Of a stretch of DNA of 19,155 bases, positions 8,610 through 15,989 are shown piece by piece (position 1 is the stretch's first letter; the number at the start of each line of letters is the position of its first letter). A program made the translations under genes and the position numbers. This DNA is from Betaproteobacteria bacterium (GTDB lineage: Bacteria; Pseudomonadota; Gammaproteobacteria; Burkholderiales; SG8-39). The stretch covers positions 1 to 19,155 of the forward strand of contig JAAOZY010000353.1 of NCBI GenBank assembly GCA_012274205.1, given 5' to 3'. The notes below the pieces were generated by a model. The model saw only the letters and a program-made list of their open reading frames with translations. It did no database searches and was not told the origin of the DNA.

Positions 8610-8980
8610 GGCTGCCCCGGATTCAGACAGCGTCTGAGGGCGCCGCGCAACTGCTCCAGGTCGAAGGGCTTGGCCAGCACTTCAGTTGCGCCGCGCCGCA
8701 AGCCGAGGGCGCGGGCGTCGTCGTTCATCGCCGCCGAGAACAGCAGCACCGGAATGCGCGCGAATTCGGGGTCCGCGCGCAGCGTCTCGAGCACGGCGTA
8801 GCCGCCCAGATGCGGCATGACGACATCGCAGATGACGAGCCCCGGTCGCAGCTTGCGCACCAGCGCAAGCCCCTGCTCGCCGTCGGCGGCCCACGCGAGT
8901 TCATGCCCCTCGATGTGCATCACGTGCTGCATGAAATCGAGATTCGACTGATCATCGTCGATAAGCAGCACCTGCGCCAT
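8606..8980 (-). CDS. Single-domain response regulator (CheY-like receiver)
   Basis: This 124-aa protein consists only of a receiver domain: DDD at 8-10, phospho-acceptor D52 (VICDVVMP), S82 in place of the usual Thr, and K104 (AKPFD). It has no output domain, so it probably acts as a phosphate shuttle or sink, or through protein binding. It starts at the ATG at 8980, two bases after the stop of the histidine kinase, and its stop overlaps the start of the receiver-cyclase-kinase gene (ATGA). This middle position in a tightly coupled trio suggests that it competes with, or relays to, the D52 of the large fusion protein. The reading frame stays open upstream inside the kinase gene, but that extension is only a shadow. 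Confidence 0.92.
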
Positions 8981-8982
8981 AA

Positions 8983-11133
8983 TCAGGCCGCCTTGCGCCT
9001 CTCGGTGAGCGGCAGGTGCACGCTGATGCGCGTGCCGGCGTCGACCTTGCTGTCGATCGAAATGGTTCCACCATGCAGCTCGACCGCCTTCTTCACGATG
9101 ACCAGCCCGAGACCGGTGCCCTGGCGGTTGCCGACGTTGGAGGCGCGGTGAAAGCTCTCGAACAGGCGCGCCTGATCCTCCGGCGGAATGCCTATGCCCT
9201 GGTCGCTCACTTCGATCAGCGCCTGCTTGTCGCGTTCGGCCAGCAGCAGCGTTACGGTGCTGCCCGGCGGCGAATACTTGACCGCGTTGGAAAGCAGATT
9301 GGTGAGGATGTGGCGCAGCAGCTTCTCGTCCAGATTGAGGCTGTCGCGCGCGAACGGATGATCGAACTGGATCACGTGCTGCTTGGCCACGCCGCCGCGC
9401 AGCTCTTCCACAACCTTGTGGCACAGGTCGCGCAGGTCCACCGGTTTGGGCTCGTACTGCAGCGCCCCGGCCTCGGCCTTGCCGATGATCAGCACATCCT
9501 CGATCATGGCATTCATGCGCTTGACCGCGCCCTGGATGCCGTGCAGCATTTTCAGCCGGTCCTCGGCCGACAGGCTCTCCGAATAGTGTTCCAGCAACTC
9601 GGCGGAGGACAGGATCGTGGCCAGCGGCGTGCGCAATTCATGCGACGCGATCGAGACGAACTTGGACTTCATCTCCGACAGTTCTTTCTCCCGTTGCAGG
9701 GCGGTAAGCAGCTCCACTTCGGCGCGCTTGCGCTGGGTTATGTCGACATTGGTGCCGGTCATGCGCAGCGCGCTCCCGTCCGCGGCATGTTCGACTACGC
9801 GCCCCCGGCTGAGCACCCAGACCCAGTCTCCGCCCGCCATCCTCAGGCGATGCTCGATGCGATACAGCGGCCGCAGGCCCTTGATGCAGTCCTCGCGCGC
9901 CTGGCGCACCGTCTCGACATCGTCCGGATGCACCAGCGGCACGAACTCCTCGAACGTGAGGTAGCGCTCGCGCGGCTCTTCGCCAGTCATTTGCGCGAGT
10001 GCCGCGTCGAGATAAATGGTGCCGCGCCGCGCATCCCACTCCCAGATCGAAATGGCCGATGACTGCATCGCCAGATCGAGCCGTTCCTTGGTCTGCTGCA
10101 GCGCCGCCTCGGCCAGCTTGCGCTCGGTAATGTCGCCGATGCCGATGATGATGCCCTCCTGCGGCCTGGAGGGATCGATTGCGCGGCTGTCGGTAAACAC
10201 CCAGATCGACGCGCCATCCTTCTTGCGCAGGAGCAGTTCGGAAGAATAGTTGTCGCCCTGCGCAAGAAGCGCGAAGGCAGGGCGTTCCGGCTGCATGAAA
10301 TCCGCGTCCGGCTGGATCCAGACACGCGTGGGCTGGCCTGCGATTTCGTCCATCGTGTAGCCGAGGATCTCGGCGAAGCGCTTGTTGCATTTGACTACCA
10401 TGTCCTTGCTGACAAAGGCTATGCCTATGGCGGCGGTGTCGAAAATCAGCTGCTGCTCGGCCAGTGCCGCAGTCAGCGATTTCTCGGCGATGCGCAGCTT
10501 TTTCAGCAGGAGCGTATTCTCGTGGCCGTAGGCGAGTGTCTCGATCAAGGCGTAATGGTTGGACAGGTACAAGCCCAGCAGCACGGTCGCGAACACCAGC
10601 ATCAGCAGCGCGGTGGAGGTGTTGAGTCCGCCGCCGAACGTCAGCAGCATCGCCACCATCGGCGCCAGGATCGGCAGGATGAAACTGGTGAATGCCTTGG
10701 GGCTGGGCGCCAGCGACGGTGGCAGGCCCATGGCGACGCTGCTGATCAGGAAGGTGACGGTAAGTTCCTGCAACGAGGTGGGCGTATGCCCGATCAGCAT
10801 CAGCGCCAGACCCCAGCCGGCGCCGACCAGCGCGCTCGCCAGGCAGAAATAATTTTCCCATTTGACGGCGTCCTCGGCGGGCGGCTGGCGCCGCCGGTAG
10901 AGCCGCGCCATCGCATAGCGCACCGCGCTCGCGACACCCAGCCAGATAAACCAGAGGACGATCAGGTCGACCCCGATGTAGCCCCACATGGCGAATGCGG
11001 TGATGCTGGCCGCCACCATGATGATGGGGACATCGGTGCCCGAAAGCCGGTACAGCATCGAGACGCGCTCGGGCAGGTACTCGACCGAGGACATAGAGGC
11101 CAGCCGGCTACGCAATATTGCCAGTAAGTTCAC
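8983..11133 (-). CDS. Membrane PAS-PAS sensor histidine kinase
   Basis: This 716-aa inner-membrane sensor kinase has six probable membrane segments in the first 200 residues (about 35-53, 55-76, 95-115, 122-142, 147-168, 173-196) that I cannot assign to a named sensor family. Two PAS/PAC modules follow (about 221-340, ending GDITERK, and 346-470, ending NVDITQRK). Then comes a HisKA domain with phospho-accepting H498 (SIASHELRTPLATI) and an HATPase with N616 (NLLSNAVKYS), DQGIGIP (644-650) and GTGLGL (672-677). All catalytic boxes are present. The start is a GTG at 11133 with AAGGA six bases upstream. It is the first gene of a three-gene operon and ends two bases before the single receiver. 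The stimulus is unknown, and neither PAS domain shows an obvious haem or flavin signature to me. Confidence 0.94.
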   Translation of the reverse strand: MNLLAILRSRLASMSSVEYLPERVSMLYRLSGTDVPIIMVAASITAFAMWGYIGVDLIVLWFIWLGVASAVRYAMARLYRRRQPPAEDAVKWENYFCLASALVGAGWGLALMLIGHTPTSLQELTVTFLISSVAMGLPPSLAPSPKAFTSFILPILAPMVAMLLTFGGGLNTSTALLMLVFATVLLGLYLSNHYALIETLAYGHENTLLLKKLRIAEKSLTAALAEQQLIFDTAAIGIAFVSKDMVVKCNKRFAEILGYTMDEIAGQPTRVWIQPDADFMQPERPAFALLAQGDNYSSELLLRKKDGASIWVFTDSRAIDPSRPQEGIIIGIGDITERKLAEAALQQTKERLDLAMQSSAISIWEWDARRGTIYLDAALAQMTGEEPRERYLTFEEFVPLVHPDDVETVRQAREDCIKGLRPLYRIEHRLRMAGGDWVWVLSRGRVVEHAADGSALRMTGTNVDITQRKRAEVELLTALQREKELSEMKSKFVSIASHELRTPLATILSSAELLEHYSESLSAEDRLKMLHGIQGAVKRMNAMIEDVLIIGKAEAGALQYEPKPVDLRDLCHKVVEELRGGVAKQHVIQFDHPFARDSLNLDEKLLRHILTNLLSNAVKYSPPGSTVTLLLAERDKQALIEVSDQGIGIPPEDQARLFESFHRASNVGNRQGTGLGLVIVKKAVELHGGTISIDSKVDAGTRISVHLPLTERRKAA

Positions 11134-11191
11134 CTTGCATCCTTGGTCTGCGCAGTCCGGTAACTATCTGCGCGAATGGTTCCGCCGGAAT

Positions 11192-11197
11192 ATTCTA
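11192..11197 (-). promoter_or_regulatory. Possible -10 box of the signalling operon
   Basis: TAGAAT on the minus strand lies about 60 bases before the histidine kinase GTG, in the 203-bp gap shared with the divergent adenosyltransferase gene. I see no good -35 hexamer at the right distance. The palindrome GAATATTC (11188-11195) overlaps it and could be a regulator contact. Confidence 0.25.
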
Positions 11198-11302
11198 CTA
11201 TGATTCAATGCCTGTCCACCCCGGCCGGGCGCACAATATTCGGGCAAACGCCGGCCATTCTGCAATGCGCTGTGCGTTCCGGGGACCGCGCGCGCTTTGC
11301 GG

Positions 11303-11308
11303 TACAAT
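11303..11308 (+). promoter_or_regulatory. Candidate -10 box of the adenosyltransferase gene
   Basis: TACAAT in the context GGTACAATTTGCGC lies 28 bases before the ATG at 11337. This matches the sigma-70 -10 consensus well, but the -35 region is GC-rich and not recognisable. No cobalamin riboswitch fits in the short leader. Confidence 0.4.
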
Positions 11309-11336
11309 TTGCGCTTTCCGCGAGCTGCGCAGACAC

Positions 11337-11909
11337 ATGGGCCACCGCCTCACGAAAATCTACACCCGCACCGGCGATGCCGGAGAGACCGGCCTCGGCG
11401 ACGGCACGCGCGTGTCCAAGGACAGCCAGCGCGTGCACGCGCTGGGCGAGATCGACGAACTGAATTCGACCATAGGCGTGCTGCTGGCCGAGCAACTGCC
11501 CGAAGACATACGCGCCGCGCTTTCCAGCGTCCAGCACGACCTGTTCGACCTCGGCGGCGAGGTCTGCATTCCGGGACATGCCGGCATGGGCGAAGACCGG
11601 GCGGCGCGCCTGGAAACGCTGCTGGACGGCTATAACCGGGACTTGCCGCCGTTGAAGGAATTCATCCTGCCCGGCGGGACGCGAGCGGCCAGCCTGGCGC
11701 ACCTGGCACGCACCGTGTGCCGCCGCGCCGAACGCGCGCTGGTCGCGCTCGCGCGTGCCGAACCGGTCAGCGACGCGGCGCGAAAATACCTGAACCGGCT
11801 GTCCGATCTGCTGTTCGTGCTGGGCCGGACGCTGAACCGCGCGGGCGGCGGCAGTGACGTGCTGTGGCAGCCGGGCAAGTCCGCAAAGGCGGCGAAACCG
11901 GCGCGGTAA
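11337..11909 (+). CDS. ATP:cob(I)alamin adenosyltransferase, PduO type
   Basis: This 190-aa cytoplasmic enzyme transfers the adenosyl group of ATP to cob(I)alamin to make adenosylcobalamin. The N-terminal ATP-binding block is typical of the PduO/MMAB family: KIYTRTGDAGETGLGDG (7-23), then RVHALGEIDELNSTIG. The later RRAERALVAL and LNRLSDLLFVLGR helices form the rest of the trimer active site. I start at the ATG at 11337 (MGHRLTKIYT), which fits the family; the open frame upstream is not conserved in type. It is the only confident plus-strand gene, divergent from the signalling operon and convergent with the transporter genes, so it is probably monocistronic. Two hairpins follow it. No B12-dependent enzyme is in the window. 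The alkaline C-terminal tail (KSAKAAKPAR) is non-conserved in appearance. Confidence 0.95.
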   Translation: MGHRLTKIYTRTGDAGETGLGDGTRVSKDSQRVHALGEIDELNSTIGVLLAEQLPEDIRAALSSVQHDLFDLGGEVCIPGHAGMGEDRAARLETLLDGYNRDLPPLKEFILPGGTRAASLAHLARTVCRRAERALVALARAEPVSDAARKYLNRLSDLLFVLGRTLNRAGGGSDVLWQPGKSAKAAKPAR

Positions 11910-11914
11910 GAACC

Positions 11915-11939
11915 CGTTGCAAATTGAAATTTTGCAACG
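11915..11939. terminator. Hairpin 1 between convergent genes
   Basis: CGTTGCAAA and TTTGCAACG form a perfect 9-bp stem with a 7-base loop, starting six bases after the adenosyltransferase stop. No clear T-run follows. Placed immediately after the gene, it is a likely termination or 3'-end structure for the plus-strand transcript. Confidence 0.5.
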
Positions 11940-11954
11940 CCCACTATGGGAGAG

Positions 11955-11978
11955 TATGAGGGGAATAATCCCCTCATA
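11955..11978. terminator. Hairpin 2 between convergent genes
   Basis: TATGAGGGGA and TCCCCTCATA form a perfect 10-bp stem with the tetraloop ATAA. It lies 51 bp downstream of the minus-strand tctC stop and 45 bp after the plus-strand gene. On both strands it has no long T-run, but the symmetry and location between convergent genes suggest a bidirectional terminator. Confidence 0.55.
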
Positions 11979-12029
11979 TTGAAACCGACTTCAAGTCCGC
12001 GCCCGCCTTGGCGCCGCCGCGACCTGCGC

Positions 12030-13016
12030 TCAGTCCACTTTGGCGCCGGAGCTCTTCACTACCTTGGCGTATTTCGCCGCTTCGCTGCGAATGAAAGCGG
12101 CAAAATGTTCCGGCGTATTGTTGGCCGGCGGCTCGGCGCCCATTCTCTGCAGCCGCTCGCGCATGTCGTTGGAGTTCAGCGCGCGCACGACTTCCGCATT
12201 GAGTTTGGCAACGATTTCCGGCGGCGTCCCCGCCGGCACCAACAGTCCGAACCAGGTAGTCAGGTCGAAGCCCGGCAGCCCCGACTCGGCGATGGTGGGA
12301 AGATCGGGCACCGCCGGCGAGCGCGCGAGCGTGGTAACGGCGAGCGCACGCAGCTTACCGGCCTTCACGTTCGGCAGCGCGTTGGCGAGGTTATCGAACA
12401 TCAGCTGCACCTGTCCGGCGAGCAGGTCGGTCGTGGCCGGGGCAGCGCCCTTGTAGGGAATATGCACCATGTCCACGCCGGCCATGGTCTTGAATAATTC
12501 CCCGGCGAGGTGACCGGTCGAACCGGTGGAACCCGAGGCGAAATTGAGCGTTCCGGGTTTGGCGCGCGCAAGTTCGATCAACTCGCGCACCGATTTGACC
12601 GGCACCGCGGGATTCACCACCAGGATATTGGGCACCTGCGCCACCAGCGCCACCGCGGCGAAATCCCTGGCCGCATCGTAGGGGATCTTGCTGTACAGGG
12701 CAGGATTGATCGCCTGCGTGGCGACCGCGCCCATCAGCAGCGTATAGCCGTCGGGCGCCGCTTTCGCCACCGCGTCTGCGCCTATGTTGCCGCCGGCGCC
12801 TGCACGATTGTCGACGATCACCGGCTGCTTCCACGCCTCGGTCAGCTTTTGCCCGATCGCACGCGCCATGATGTCCAGCGGTCCGCCCGCCGGATAAGGA
12901 ACGACCAGGTGTATCGGCTTGGACGGATAGGCCTGCGCGTTGGCGCCGGCGCAGGCTAGCGCCAGAATCAGCGCGCAAACAAAGCGCAGGGCAATGCTGC
13001 AGCAAGGTCTCACCAT
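12030..13016 (-). CDS. tctC: Tripartite tricarboxylate transporter substrate-binding protein (Bug/TctC family)
   Basis: This 328-aa periplasmic receptor delivers a carboxylate-type ligand to the TctAB membrane unit. The N-terminus is a signal peptide: basic start, hydrophobic core IALRFVCALILALACAGA and probable cleavage after ANA-QA at about residue 28. The mature part has the Bug-family landmarks YPSKPIHLVVPYPAGGPLD, VDNRAGAGGNIGADAVA, DGYTLLMG, MVHIPYKGAAPA and LPTIAESGLPGFD. The ligand cannot be read from sequence. The protein keeps a normal full length. It follows tctA by 105 bp with a hairpin between, which could allow higher receptor levels than permease levels. Here it is the last gene of the unit, whereas the receptor is commonly first (C-B-A). 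Confidence 0.95.
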   Translation of the reverse strand: MVRPCCSIALRFVCALILALACAGANAQAYPSKPIHLVVPYPAGGPLDIMARAIGQKLTEAWKQPVIVDNRAGAGGNIGADAVAKAAPDGYTLLMGAVATQAINPALYSKIPYDAARDFAAVALVAQVPNILVVNPAVPVKSVRELIELARAKPGTLNFASGSTGSTGHLAGELFKTMAGVDMVHIPYKGAAPATTDLLAGQVQLMFDNLANALPNVKAGKLRALAVTTLARSPAVPDLPTIAESGLPGFDLTTWFGLLVPAGTPPEIVAKLNAEVVRALNSNDMRERLQRMGAEPPANNTPEHFAAFIRSEAAKYAKVVKSSGAKVD

Positions 13017-13064
13017 GTTCTCCCCAAAAAATTGTTATGCAAGATCAGGCTCCGAAGGCAAGGA

Positions 13065-13092
13065 CGGAGGACGCGCCCGCTTGTGTCCTCCG
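13065..13092. repeat. Hairpin between tctA and tctC
   Basis: CGGAGGAC and GTCCTCCG form an 8-bp perfect stem with a 12-base loop, in the 105-bp gap between the permease and receptor genes. It has no T-run on the minus strand, so I read it as a possible partial terminator, 3'-end protector or processing site rather than a full stop. Note that the minus-strand arm contains a GGAGGA sequence but is not adjacent to a start codon. Confidence 0.35.
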
Positions 13093-13121
13093 GGTTTGAT
13101 CGCCACGCATTTGCAGCACGT

Positions 13122-14624
13122 CTATTCCTGGAATGCTTCCTCGCGCGTCTTGCGCACGGTAGGGGCGAATGTGATGAGCAGCAGCACCAGGGCAACGCCC
13201 AGCAGCACGCCGCTGATTGGCTTCGTGACGAATACGCTCGGGTCGCCGCGCGACAGCAGCATCGCGCGGCGCAGGTTCTCTTCCATCAGCGGCCCGAGGA
13301 TAAAGCCCAGGATCAGCGGCGCAGGTTCGCACTCGAGCTTGACGAAAACATAGCCAATCAGGCCGAACAGCGCCGTCATCATCACGTCGAACGGCGCATT
13401 GGACAGGCTGTAGACACCGACGCAGCAGAACAGCAGGATCGACGGGTAGAGCAAGCGGTAGGGCACCGTCAGCAGCTTCACCCACATGCCGATCAGCGGC
13501 AGGTTCAGGATCACCAGCATCAGATTGCCGATCCACATGCTCGCGATCATGCCCCAGAACAGTTCCGGCCTCTCGGTCATCACCTGCGGACCCGGCGCGA
13601 TGCCCTGGATCATCATCGCGCCTATCATCAGCGCCATCACCGGATTGGACGGTATGCCCAGCGTGAGCAGGGGGATGAAGGAAGTCTGCGCGCCGGCATT
13701 GTTGGCCGATTCGGGCGCTGCCACGCCGCGGATTTCTCCCTTGCCGAATTTCGAGGTATCGCCGATCTTCTTTTCCAGCGTGTACGCGGCGAACGAGGAC
13801 AGGAGCGCCCCGCCGCCGGGCAGGATGCCCAGCGCCGAGCCCAGGGCGGTGCCGCGCAGGATCGCGCCCGAGGCGTCCTTCAGGTCCTTCCAGGTCGGCA
13901 TCAGGCCCGTCACCTTGTTCACGAAAACCTCGCGCGCCTCGCCCTGCTCGAGGTTGTTGATGATCTCGGCGAAACCGAACACGCCCATGGCGACGACGAC
14001 GAAATTGATGCCGTCGGAGAGCTCCGCTATGCCGAAGGAGTAGCGCGCGATGCCGGAGTTGACGTCGGTGCCTACCAGGCCCAAAAGCAGCCCCAGGATG
14101 GTCATTGCGATCGCCTTGATCAGCGAGCCGTGCGCGAGCACCGTCGCGCCGACCAGACCCAGCACCATCAGCGAGAAATATTCGGCCGGGCCGAATTTGA
14201 GCGCGACCTCCGCCAGCGGCGGCGCGAACAGCGCGATGATCACGGTAGCGACGCAGCCGGCGAAGAACGAGCCCATGGCCGCTATCGCCAGCGCCGGGCC
14301 GGCGCGGCCCTGGCGCGCCATCTGGTAGCCGTCCAGGCAGGTGATCACCGAGGACGATTCGCCCGGCAGATTGACCAGGATCGCCGTGGTCGAGCCGCCG
14401 TATTGCGCGCCGTAGTAGATGCCTGCGAGCATGATCAGCGCCGAAATCGGCGACAGGCTGAACGTCACCGGCAGCAGCATCGCGATAGTGGCGATGGGCC
14501 CGATGCCGGGCAGCACGCCGATCAGGGTGCCGAGCAGCACGCCGAAGAAACAGTACATCAGGTTCTGCAGGCTCAGCGCGACGCCAAAGCCGATGCCAAG
14601 GTTGTGGAACAGGGCGAAGTCCAT
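13122..14624 (-). CDS. tctA: Tripartite tricarboxylate transporter large permease (TctA)
   Basis: This 500-aa polytopic inner-membrane protein is the large permease of a TTT-type secondary transporter, driven by an ion gradient. The family hallmark lies near the N-terminus: GVLLGTLIGVLPGIGPIA followed by YYGAQYGGSTTAILVNLPGE, one of two repeated halves; the second half shows LGILPGGGALLSSF. Roughly ten to twelve membrane segments are apparent. The start is the ATG at 14624 (MDFALFHNLGIGFG), two bases after the tctB stop and preceded by TGGGA; the GTG at 14642 would overlap tctB. It is translationally coupled to tctB. A long open frame on the opposite strand here is only a GC-rich shadow. Confidence 0.96.
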   Translation of the reverse strand: MDFALFHNLGIGFGVALSLQNLMYCFFGVLLGTLIGVLPGIGPIATIAMLLPVTFSLSPISALIMLAGIYYGAQYGGSTTAILVNLPGESSSVITCLDGYQMARQGRAGPALAIAAMGSFFAGCVATVIIALFAPPLAEVALKFGPAEYFSLMVLGLVGATVLAHGSLIKAIAMTILGLLLGLVGTDVNSGIARYSFGIAELSDGINFVVVAMGVFGFAEIINNLEQGEAREVFVNKVTGLMPTWKDLKDASGAILRGTALGSALGILPGGGALLSSFAAYTLEKKIGDTSKFGKGEIRGVAAPESANNAGAQTSFIPLLTLGIPSNPVMALMIGAMMIQGIAPGPQVMTERPELFWGMIASMWIGNLMLVILNLPLIGMWVKLLTVPYRLLYPSILLFCCVGVYSLSNAPFDVMMTALFGLIGYVFVKLECEPAPLILGFILGPLMEENLRRAMLLSRGDPSVFVTKPISGVLLGVALVLLLITFAPTVRKTREEAFQE

Positions 14625-14626
14625 GC

Positions 14627-15214
14627 CTATTCCCACGGCCACAGGTTGAATGGCAGTCCTAGGCCCTTGACGAACACGAATACACTGAAAAGCGCCATCG
14701 CAATGGTCAGGATCACGATTTCCTTCTTGCGGAAATCGTGGCCGCCCAGGGCACTCATGACGATCAGGATCACCGTCGAGAGCACCAGCCCCAGCGGTTT
14801 GAGCGCGTAGCCATAGATCACCACCGCGAGCAGGATCACGAACATGGCCCGCGGACCAAATGCGCCGATGAACAGCGCCAGCGCGATCCCGGTGAGCGCG
14901 AACTCGAGCATCGGCGCACCCTTCAACGAGTTGGCCGCCAGGTAGGTCGCCCCGCCGATCACGATCGACGCGATCAGCACCGGCAGCCGGAACGGGAATA
15001 CCCTGGTCGAATGCTCAATCTTCGAGAAGAATGCGCGCAGAAAAATGCCCGCGCCGAGAAGCGCGAGCAGGCCGCCGAGCACGGTCGGAAAATACGCCGG
15101 CCCCATGCGCACCGCGGAACCCATGGGATAGTTCTGCGAGCCCAGCGCGAAGGCCAGGCCGGTGCCGGCAAACATCAGCCCGGCCCAGAAATCCTTGCCG
15201 TTCTTCACCTTCAT
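14627..15214 (-). CDS. tctB: Tripartite tricarboxylate transporter small permease (TctB)
   Basis: This 195-aa inner-membrane protein has four main hydrophobic stretches (about 12-30, 40-60, 75-120 as a paired block, 125-150), typical of the poorly conserved small TTT permease. It opens MKVKNGKDFWAGLMFAGTG and carries the MGPAYFPTVLGGLLALLG stretch (about 43-60), which is common in TctB proteins. I start at the ATG at 15214 because GGAGGGAG stands at the right distance. The in-frame ATG 33 bp earlier would put that ribosome site inside the gene. It is the first gene of the tctBAC unit and lies 94 bp after the cyclic-nucleotide-binding gene. I could not find a strong promoter in that gap, so read-through is possible. 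Confidence 0.9.
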   Translation of the reverse strand: MKVKNGKDFWAGLMFAGTGLAFALGSQNYPMGSAVRMGPAYFPTVLGGLLALLGAGIFLRAFFSKIEHSTRVFPFRLPVLIASIVIGGATYLAANSLKGAPMLEFALTGIALALFIGAFGPRAMFVILLAVVIYGYALKPLGLVLSTVILIVMSALGGHDFRKKEIVILTIAMALFSVFVFVKGLGLPFNLWPWE

Positions 15215-15308
15215 TGCGACTCCCTCCGATATTTTTTTGTTCGCCATTCTGCCATATCCGCCGCGCGAGTTCGCCGAGAGCTGCGCGAAGGCGGGGGCGC
15301 CGCCGGAT

Positions 15309-15839
15309 TCAGGTGCTTTCCTTGTCCATCAGGCTCACCAGCTTGACGCTGGTCTGGCGCAGGCGCTGCGACAGCATCAGCACCAGTTCCATCAGGATCT
15401 TCGCCCCAAGGATCGGCTGCTCCAGAATGATGCGCGCAAGGTTCTCGCGTGACAGCACTGCAATGACGCAGTTCTCGGCGGCAACGCAGGTGGCAAAGCG
15501 CGGCTCGCCGTCTATCATGGACATTTCGCCCAGGGTCTTTCCCGCGTCGACCGATGCGATGAGCTTGGGCGAGTTCCAGCGATCCTGTTTGAATACCTCG
15601 ACGCTGCCCTCGATCATCAGCAGCATGAAATCGCCCTGCTCGCCTTCATGGATGATTTCCTGCCCCGGCCCGGCCCGGTAGACCTGCATGAAATGGCTCA
15701 TCAGCCGGATCTCCGCCATGTTGAAGTTCTCGAACAGCGGCGAATAACTGATCATGCGATGCATCTTGGCTGCGAACTGGGTCGCATCGCCGAGATATTC
15801 GAGGTGCGCCAGGTGGTCTATCTTCTCGATGTCAGGCAT
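15309..15839 (-). CDS. Stand-alone cyclic-nucleotide-binding domain protein
   Basis: This 176-aa protein has a single CRP/PKA-type cyclic-nucleotide-binding beta-roll (about 34-140) and no helix-turn-helix, kinase or membrane part. The phosphate-binding cassette is recognisable as LGEMSMIDGEPRFATC, with E105 (ribose contact) and R114 (phosphate contact) in place; F follows the Arg where Ala or Ser is usual. A helix of about 35 residues follows the roll (140-176), and the N-terminal 30 residues are helical. It could bind cAMP and act through a partner, or be a non-binding relative. It has a good promoter (15911-15939) and a leader of about 65 bases, but no clear ribosome site before the ATG at 15839; the Met at residue 26 is an alternative. 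The cyclase fusion at 6534-8609 is a possible source of its ligand. Confidence 0.88.
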   Translation of the reverse strand: MPDIEKIDHLAHLEYLGDATQFAAKMHRMISYSPLFENFNMAEIRLMSHFMQVYRAGPGQEIIHEGEQGDFMLLMIEGSVEVFKQDRWNSPKLIASVDAGKTLGEMSMIDGEPRFATCVAAENCVIAVLSRENLARIILEQPILGAKILMELVLMLSQRLRQTSVKLVSLMDKEST

Positions 15840-15910
15840 AGGGTGCCAGTTCGCGACCGACGGATCGGGCGGGGCCGGGGAGGTCCCGCCGGCGAGCCCG
15901 GCGTGGGTCG

Positions 15911-15939
15911 ATTATGCCGAAACCGCGAACCAAGCTCAA
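15911..15939 (-). promoter_or_regulatory. Sigma-70 type promoter of the cyclic-nucleotide-binding gene
   Basis: On the minus strand TTGAGC (15939-15934) and CATAAT (15916-15911) are 17 bp apart, close to the -35 and -10 consensus. Transcription would start at about 15904. This leaves a GC-rich leader of about 65 bases with strongly complementary G- and C-blocks (CCGGGCTCGCCGGCGGG region), which may fold. Confidence 0.55.
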
Positions 15940-15989
15940 ATCGAAGCGCCCCTGGAGCGAAAGCCCGTGGAACATGGCCATGACGGCGC

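Noticed and set aside
11134..11336. Cobalamin riboswitch before the adenosyltransferase
   Set aside because: The divergent gap is only 203 bp, no B12-box-like conserved block was seen, and a -10 box lies 28 bases before the start.
13032..14810. 592-codon open frame on the plus strand across tctA
   Set aside because: Composition (Gln, Arg, His, Asp rich) and lack of any domain mark it as a shadow; the minus-strand permease has clear TctA motifs.
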